Assembly: GCF_000014005.1 (NCBI RefSeq)
Contig: NC_008009.1
Location: forward strand, 1,302,001 to 1,366,000
From: Candidatus Koribacter versatilis Ellin345
GTDB lineage: Bacteria; Acidobacteriota; Terriglobia; Terriglobales; Acidobacteriaceae
DNA length: 64,000 nt
Direction of reading: 5' to 3'
Part shown: positions 58,845-64,000 of the stretch, piece after piece
Layout of the letters: each line of letters opens with the position of its first letter
Position numbering within the stretch: the stretch's first letter is position 1
Program-made: the position numbers and the translations under genes
The notes under the pieces: generated by a model
What the model was told of the DNA's origin: nothing
Databases searched by the model: none
Seen by the model: only the letters and a program-made list of their open reading frames with translations

Positions 58845-60203
58845 TCAGTAGTCGATTCCTTTGATCAGGTCCTGGTTCTGAATGATCTGGAATCGGTCCG
58901 GGTTGGCGCGGACGAGGGAGTCAGCGTAGCTATTGGAAACCGTACCGCGCTCGGCATAGTCATTGTCGTGAACCACGGAACGATCAAGCTGATAGTTCTG
59001 GAAGGCCTTGCTGGAGCGGTCGAGGTCATCCATGTGCCCGTTGAATGAGGCATTGGATTGGTCGAGTGAGCGCATATGGTTATCGAAGGAAGCGTTGGAG
59101 GCTTCGCGCCGTGCATCGAGAGCTTTGCCCTGGGCGGCGGCAGCGGCCGCGTCGGCCTGCACCCGGCTCATGGCAGCTTGCTGCTCGGCACTGACGACTG
59201 CACCATTCTGCCGGTAGGAAGCGACCATCGCCTTGATCGTCGGGGCCAACTGGGCAGCGACGGTCTTGGGAGCTTGTGAGCCGTTGACTGATAAGGCCCA
59301 CGTAGGCGTGCCCGGAACATGAACGGCGCCCAGTCGCACGCTGCCGGTGCGCGGCCCTTTGCCGTCGTGCAGATCGAGATCCATCATGGCCAGAACGACT
59401 CGGCCTTCTCCGGGAGCGTTTACGGGCGTCTCCTGCAAAAGCGAAAAGGTCGCGGCGGGGAGACCGCGACTCTGGCGCATCTGGTTCATGATGGCGGCGT
59501 AGGCAGAAAACAGATCACCGCTGAACGATGCGACGAGATGAGGTCCGGCGCCGTAGGCACGCTGAACGTTGCTGGGATCGCTGATTCCCTGGAAAAGCAT
59601 ACCGAGGAAAACGGCTTCACCATTTGGGCCCTCGGCACGAATGGAGCCGCCAGCGACCTGGGTGAGCTGCCATCCGACCGGCAGACCGATGCTGGCGCTG
59701 CGGTCCCCAGCGGTGGCCGTTGATAGGGGTTGAACGCTCGGCGCGGCGCCGGCGGAACGCTCACTTCGTGCAGACAGCCAGGCCGCGTTCAGTGCCTTCA
59801 TCATCTCGGGCTCAGTCTTCGCGAATCGGCCGGCGTCATCGTAGAGGACAGCTGCGGTTGTAGTACCGCCGGGGGGCATGGACACGATCACCATGCCGGC
59901 GATCGGCTTGTTTCCCTGATTCTTGGCTGTGAGGTTGAAGAAGACAGCGATGGAATCGGAGCCGCGGGCCTGAAAGAACTTGCCGATCTGGGGGCGATCG
60001 CCGAAGTGTCCGTGGACCTGCTTGAGCATGAAGCCCATTGCCGCAGACGGGGAGTTCTGCCCGGTGAGCGAGCCGTAGACCACCTGCCCACCGCCGGGGT
60101 TGTCGATCGTCTTCAACTCGTCGGCTGCGATGGCGGTCGGGACTATCGCGCAGAAGAGAAGGAATACGATCCAATGCAGAATGGAATGCCGCTGGTGAGT
60201 CAA
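58845..60203 (-). CDS. Secreted protein of unknown function with repetitive C-terminus
   Basis: 452 aa. Signal peptide about 1-27 (hydrophobic 'WIVFLLFCAIVPTAIA'). The mature part has a globular segment ('GMVIVSMPPGGTTTAAVLYDD', 'IGLPVGWQLTQVAGGS', 'VLAMMDLDLHDGKGPR') and a C-terminal helical stretch with near-repeats 'NASFDNHMRSLDQS', 'NASFNGHMDDLDRS', 'SKAFQNYQLDRS' (about 385-430). The TTG at 60203 is chosen because GAGGG precedes it at about 6 nt; a TTG at 60254 would add 17 residues. No family recognised. Confidence 0.7.
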   Translation of the reverse strand: MTHQRHSILHWIVFLLFCAIVPTAIAADELKTIDNPGGGQVVYGSLTGQNSPSAAMGFMLKQVHGHFGDRPQIGKFFQARGSDSIAVFFNLTAKNQGNKPIAGMVIVSMPPGGTTTAAVLYDDAGRFAKTEPEMMKALNAAWLSARSERSAGAAPSVQPLSTATAGDRSASIGLPVGWQLTQVAGGSIRAEGPNGEAVFLGMLFQGISDPSNVQRAYGAGPHLVASFSGDLFSAYAAIMNQMRQSRGLPAATFSLLQETPVNAPGEGRVVLAMMDLDLHDGKGPRTGSVRLGAVHVPGTPTWALSVNGSQAPKTVAAQLAPTIKAMVASYRQNGAVVSAEQQAAMSRVQADAAAAAAQGKALDARREASNASFDNHMRSLDQSNASFNGHMDDLDRSSKAFQNYQLDRSVVHDNDYAERGTVSNSYADSLVRANPDRFQIIQNQDLIKGIDY

Positions 60204-60550
60204 GGGGCGCCCTCGTCGAGCGAGAACGATAGATTGAGTCCACCGGCATGTCAAAGTCTTAAATGTGGGAGGGTTGGGAAGACGCAGTGCGGATCAGGAT
60301 TTCCGTTCGGAATGGATTCGACCGATTGCGGTGGAAATTAGGATATACCGGGAGGAAAAATGGATGAAACTGAGCGCCAATCGTTCGAGGAAAAATAGGG
60401 GAATGTTGCGTCTCCCCCCAATTCCCATTTTTTGAAGGAGGGCACACCTTGGAGCGGCGGTATATGGTCGGGGTGGAACGTAATCGCCATCGGTTCACCT
60501 CGTCCCAAGATTTTTTACATTTCCCAGCAGCGCAAAGAAGCCCCCTCTCC
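60204..60550. other. Intergenic region between the secreted protein and padR
   Basis: About 350 nt, lower in GC than the genes around it. Apart from the padR promoter and operator at its right end I see no gene, repeat or hairpin. Confidence 0.5.
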
Positions 60551-60579
60551 TTGACAGCTTAGGAGAATCATCGTACATT
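60551..60579 (+). promoter_or_regulatory. padR-permease operon promoter
   Basis: Perfect TTGACA (60551-60556), 17-nt spacer, TACATT (60574-60579). The start is expected near 60586, giving a 16-nt leader before the TTG at 60603. Confidence 0.75.
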
Positions 60580-60595
60580 CCTAAGCGACTTAGGA
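60557..60595. promoter_or_regulatory. probable PadR operator, three CTTAGGA half-sites
   Basis: GCTTAGGA (60557-60564) in the promoter spacer, then the palindrome TCCTAAG-CGA-CTTAGGA (60579-60595) over the start point and ribosome-binding site. The first site is also a perfect 8-bp inverted partner of TCCTAAGC at 60579-60586, 22 bp centre to centre. The placement fits autorepression. Confidence 0.6.
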
Positions 60596-60602
60596 GGATG
60601 CC

Positions 60603-60944
60603 TTGCCACCGCAAGCCCAATTGCTCCCAGGAACCCTCGATCTTCTCATCCTGAAAGCCGTCTCACTCGGCCCTCTGCACGGCTATGGCGTACTCCTCCG
60701 CATAGGGCAGATTTCGAACAACGCTCTCCTCGTAGAGCAAGGTGCTCTTTACCCGGCTCTCTTCCGTCTTTTGCGCCAAGGGCTGCTCAAGGCAAACTGG
60801 GGCACCTCCGACAACAATCGCCGCGCGAAGTTCTACGAGCTCACCACCGCCGGACGCAAACGTCTGCGCGAAGAAACCGAGGGCTGGGGCCGACTCGCGG
60901 AGGCTATGGCCTCTGTTCTCGCCAGCACGCCGGAGGAAATATGA
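60603..60944 (+). CDS. PadR family transcriptional regulator
   Basis: 113 aa. Winged helix-turn-helix with the classic opening 'LLPGTLDLLILKAVSLGPLHGYGV', here seen as LDLLILKAVSLGPLHGYGV, 'VEQGALYPALFRLLRQGLL' and 'RRAKFYELTTAGRKRL', then a short C-terminal helix. It acts as a dimeric repressor. The TTG start has AGGAGG 5 nt upstream; an ATG at 60598 is out of frame. The stop overlaps the permease start (ATGA). PadR plus orphan permease is a recurrent acidobacterial pair. Confidence 0.92.
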   Translation: MPPQAQLLPGTLDLLILKAVSLGPLHGYGVLLRIGQISNNALLVEQGALYPALFRLLRQGLLKANWGTSDNNRRAKFYELTTAGRKRLREETEGWGRLAEAMASVLASTPEEI

Positions 60945-63583
60945 GTTTGTTTTCTTATCTCCGGGCTCTTCTCTCCCGCCCTTTCTCATCCACATCCAGC
61001 GATATCAGCGATGAGCTTCGCAGTCACCAACAGTTGCGTGCCGACGATCTCCAACGCTCCGGGTTGCCGCGAGATGAAGCCGAACGCCGTGCACGCATAG
61101 AGTTCGGCGGCGAGGTTCGTTTTGAGGAAGAGTGTCACGAAGAAATTCCCGGGCACTTCTTCGAAATCCTCGTGCAGGATGCGCGCTTCGCTCTCCGCAT
61201 GTTCGGCAAGGCGCCCGGCTTCACGGTGGTCGCGATTCTCACCATTGCGATCGGCATCGGCACCAACGCGGTCGTCTTCAGCGCGATGAACGGGCTTGTA
61301 CTCCGTCCCATCAATGTTCCCGACGCCGGGAACCTTTCTATGCTGGAGCAGAGCCGCGACCGCTCTCCGCAACAGTCCTATCCCGATTACCTGGATATAC
61401 GCGACCGGACCCGTAACTTCGACGGCATGATCGCCTACACCATCTCGCGCGTCGGCCTCGGCGCCGATGGCCACAGCGCCCGCGCATGGCTCTACGAAGC
61501 CAGCGGGAACTACTTCGATGTCCTCAGAGTGCAGCCCTACCTTGGCCGCTTCTTCCACGAGAGCGATGAACACGGGCCCAACAGCAGTCCATACATCGTG
61601 CTCAGCTACGCTTATTGGAAGAGTCACTTTCAGTCCGACCGCGGAGTTGTTGGGCGCACCGTGGAAATGAATACACAGCCCTACACGATCCTCGGTGTGG
61701 CGCCGCCCGGCTTCAACGGCACCGAACTGTTCTTCGCTCCCGACTTCTGGACCCCCATCGTCAACCAGCAGCAAGTGGATGGGTGGAGCAATCTCGACGG
61801 TCGCGCCGCGCGTGGACTTTGGATTATTGGACGCGTACGTCCCGGCGTCACTCCGGCGCAGGCCACCGCAGACTTGAATGCGGTAGCCTCGTATCTTTCC
61901 AAGACATATCCGAAGGATGACGATCAGATTCACTTCACTCTGGTGCGTCCCGGCCTCCTGGGAGACATGCTGGGTAAGCCCGTGAGCGCATTTCTCGCGG
62001 GTCTTATGCTGCTCGCCAGCCTGATATTGCTCGCAGCGTGTGCCAACCTCGGCAGCCTATTCGCTGCTCGCGCCTCTGACCGCGCCGGCGAAATCGCGCT
62101 GCGCCTTGCCCTTGGGTCAAGCCGTCGCCGCATCCTGCGTCAACTCTTCACGGAGTCGGTCATGCTGTCGCTCATCGGCGGCATTGCTGGGATTGGCGGC
62201 GGAATCGTCTTACTGCGCTGGCTGAACGTCTGGCGTCCGATCTCCGATTTTCCGATCACACTGCAGGTCCTGCCGGATTTTCGGGTGTACTTCGTTGCGT
62301 TCGTGCTGGCCTTGTTTAGCGGGCTTATTTTCGGCGCTATCCCGGTGCGCCAAGTCCTGCGCTCCAATCCCTACGAAGTCGTGAAAGCCGGTTTCACCGG
62401 CGAGCGTCGTAGACGCCTTACCGCGCGCAACGTCCTGCTCGTCTTTCAGATCTCCGCTTGCGCTGTATTAGTTACTGCGTCGCTGGTCGCCGTCCGCGGG
62501 CTGGTGCGGTCTCTGCATAGCAGCCTTGGGTTCGTCCCTGAGAATTCGCTGATCGCTGACACCGATCTCGATATGGCGGGCTACAACGAAGACACCACGC
62601 CAATCATGCAAAAGCGCCTTATTGAGACACTCGCGACGGTTCCCGGTGTCAGCGCCGTGGGCATGGCAGACCGTCTTCCCCTCGCTCTGAACGGGGCAAC
62701 CGCGGCTGTTTACAAGGACGACACAGTCGACTTCCGCGCCTCCAACAGTCTCGGGGACGCCAGCTTTTACAGCATCTCTCCGAACTATTTCCGCGCGGCA
62801 GGCACCGCGTTTCTCGCGGGACGAGACGTGGCCTGGCAGGACAATCGCGACGCCGTCCGGGTAGCCGTGATCAATCGGAGATTTGCCGACAAGATCTTCG
62901 GCTCCGTTGACAAAGCCATCAGCGGCCATTTCAAAATGAACGAACGCCGTTACGAAGTGATCGGTGTGGTCGAGGATGGAAAATATCAAACCCTCACCGA
63001 AGATCCGCAGTTCGCCACGTTCCTGCCGATCCTTCAGGCACCCACAAGTTCCACTACGCTCGTCGTTCGCACCACGCGCGATCCCGCGCAGTCGGCCCCT
63101 GAAGTCGACTACACCCTTCGCAAGCTCGATAGCAGGCTTCCGTTCGTGATCAAAACGTGGCCGCAACAACTTGACAGCGCCCTTTTCGCGTCGCGTGTCG
63201 CTACGGTCGCGCTCGGTATTCTGGGCGCACTCGGAGCTATGCTCGCGATCACCGGCATCTTCGGCATGGCGTCCTATGCCGTCTCGAAACGCATGCGTGA
63301 GCTGGCAATCCGCGTCGCTCTCGGCGCCCAGAAGAAGCAGGTCGCCTGGGCCGCGCTCGGTACACCACTGCGCCTTCTCGCGATCGGCTCGGTTATCGGA
63401 CTTGTTCTAGGATTCGCCGCAACCGGCGTTCTTTCCTACGTGGTCTACCAGGCAACACCACGCGATCCGCTGGTCCTTTGCGGGGTTGTGTTCACCATGT
63501 CGTTGCTGGGCCTGCTCGCCACGTGGATCCCTGCCCGGCGCGCGCTTCGCTCTGAGCCGTTGCAACTGCTCCGCGAGCAATAG
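60941..63583 (+). CDS. ADOP-type permease (acidobacterial duplicated orphan permease, MacB/FtsX-like)
   Basis: 880 aa. A cytoplasmic N-terminal segment (about 15-75, 'SDELRSHQQLRADDLQRSGL', 'DEAERRARIEFGG') precedes two MacB_PCD plus FtsX units: first helix near 'ILTIAIGIGTNAVVFSA' (about 102-118), three helices around 345-470, then a second unit with helices at about 480-500 and 745-870 ('GMASYAVSKRMRELAIRVAL'). No ATP-binding protein gene is adjacent, hence orphan. These permeases probably move or transduce signals across the envelope; substrate unknown. Confidence 0.92.
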   Translation: MSLFSYLRALLSRPFSSTSSDISDELRSHQQLRADDLQRSGLPRDEAERRARIEFGGEVRFEEECHEEIPGHFFEILVQDARFALRMFGKAPGFTVVAILTIAIGIGTNAVVFSAMNGLVLRPINVPDAGNLSMLEQSRDRSPQQSYPDYLDIRDRTRNFDGMIAYTISRVGLGADGHSARAWLYEASGNYFDVLRVQPYLGRFFHESDEHGPNSSPYIVLSYAYWKSHFQSDRGVVGRTVEMNTQPYTILGVAPPGFNGTELFFAPDFWTPIVNQQQVDGWSNLDGRAARGLWIIGRVRPGVTPAQATADLNAVASYLSKTYPKDDDQIHFTLVRPGLLGDMLGKPVSAFLAGLMLLASLILLAACANLGSLFAARASDRAGEIALRLALGSSRRRILRQLFTESVMLSLIGGIAGIGGGIVLLRWLNVWRPISDFPITLQVLPDFRVYFVAFVLALFSGLIFGAIPVRQVLRSNPYEVVKAGFTGERRRRLTARNVLLVFQISACAVLVTASLVAVRGLVRSLHSSLGFVPENSLIADTDLDMAGYNEDTTPIMQKRLIETLATVPGVSAVGMADRLPLALNGATAAVYKDDTVDFRASNSLGDASFYSISPNYFRAAGTAFLAGRDVAWQDNRDAVRVAVINRRFADKIFGSVDKAISGHFKMNERRYEVIGVVEDGKYQTLTEDPQFATFLPILQAPTSSTTLVVRTTRDPAQSAPEVDYTLRKLDSRLPFVIKTWPQQLDSALFASRVATVALGILGALGAMLAITGIFGMASYAVSKRMRELAIRVALGAQKKQVAWAALGTPLRLLAIGSVIGLVLGFAATGVLSYVVYQATPRDPLVLCGVVFTMSLLGLLATWIPARRALRSEPLQLLREQ

Positions 63584-63735
63584 CCGGTTCCCGCGTCGCA
63601 TCGTCTCACGACTCTTATCACAGGAAGACGTGCGGCTATCACATACATCGTGACACGATTTGGAAAACGGGGATAGCGAGGGGGAGGGCGGAATCACTTA
63701 GCAGTCAATCCCACCCTTCCGGAAAAGCACAGATT

Positions 63736-64000
63736 CTAATCCCCAGTCGGATTCAAGATCGTCAGCCCCGGCAAGGCGTTCGCTGGTGTCTTCGTCCATG
63801 TGGGTACCGCGAGATCGGGCAGCGGTTTGGCGTGGAAGAGGCGGCGACATTCGCGGGCGATCCAGCGGGCGGTGCGTTTGGCTTTCTTGCGGCGGGCGCT
63901 GTCGGTAGAGATGCCGGTGCCGGCATACATCTGGCGATAGAGCTTCGACAGGAAAATGAAGCCGAGGCGGGAGCGCAGGGTGGGGCAACAGCGCGAGCGT
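63736..64000 (-). CDS. C-terminal part of an unidentified protein (5' end outside window)
   Basis: The frame is open to the right edge; 88 residues are visible, ending at the stop at 63738-63736. The segment 'FIFLSKLYRQMYAGTGISTD' followed by 'SARRKKAKRTARWIARECRR' is basic and helical, and the last 25 residues are proline-rich ('TWTKTPANALPGLTILNPTG'). It vaguely recalls the tail of radical-SAM enzymes of the B12-binding type, but I cannot confirm this. The gene is convergent with the permease gene. Confidence 0.5.
   Translation of the reverse strand, partial: RSRCCPTLRSRLGFIFLSKLYRQMYAGTGISTDSARRKKAKRTARWIARECRRLFHAKPLPDLAVPTWTKTPANALPGLTILNPTGD

Overview
The window looks like a chromosomal segment of an Acidobacteriota bacterium, most likely the Koribacter/Terriglobales side. 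I infer this from family content, not from a search. The markers are a VWFA-related acidobacterial protein at the left edge, a PadR regulator coupled to an ADOP-type orphan permease at the right, a Ser/Thr kinase with TPRs, secreted M1 and M13 peptidases, a large secreted protein of choice-of-anchor-D type, and high GC with GTG/TTG starts. It is mostly housekeeping and accessory chromosome. I see no prophage, IS element, CRISPR array or replication origin. Two tRNA genes are present: Phe-GAA (17335-17410) and Gln-CTG (41299-41372, minus).

Left third (1-24450): VWFA-type fragment, DUF4097 protein, a GT39-GT2 fusion glycosyltransferase, 7Fe ferredoxin, M20 peptidase, alpha/beta hydrolase, glycerate 2-kinase, an MBL-fold hydrolase, the tlyA-nadK pair, a BON protein divergent from hutU-hutI (histidine degradation without hutH), an M1 aminopeptidase, tRNA-Phe, a 63-aa protein paired with a haem-oxygenase-like diiron protein, a TPR kinase, a tightly coupled sugar transporter / fructokinase / Smr-like operon, and a PilZ protein.

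Middle (24451-50664): a dispersed repeat, arabinose-5-phosphate isomerase (kdsD) followed by a broken phytanoyl-CoA dioxygenase-like gene, VOC protein, alkyltransferase-like protein, proS, a class A penicillin-binding protein, a 1193-aa secreted modular protein, an RND adaptor and pump, tRNA-Gln, a DUF4142 protein, eno, two tandem DUF2059 paralogues, gpmI with a hydroxyacid dehydrogenase and a DinB/YfiT protein, phenylalanine hydroxylase, and an unusual HD + CBS-like + HEPN-like fusion protein.

Right third (50665-64000): M13 peptidase, a three-gene WbpB/WbpD/WbpE-like nucleotide-sugar cassette, an EfpL (YeiP)-like EF-P paralogue, DinB protein, a small membrane protein, a second, inverted copy of the dispersed repeat, an uncharacterised protein made of two six-cysteine modules, a secreted protein of unknown function, padR with a clear promoter and operator, the ADOP permease, and the C-terminus of an unidentified protein running off the edge.

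The observations most worth following are the HD/CBS/HEPN fusion, the small-protein/diiron-oxidase pair, the duplicated six-cysteine protein, and the ~200-bp inverted dispersed repeat pair.
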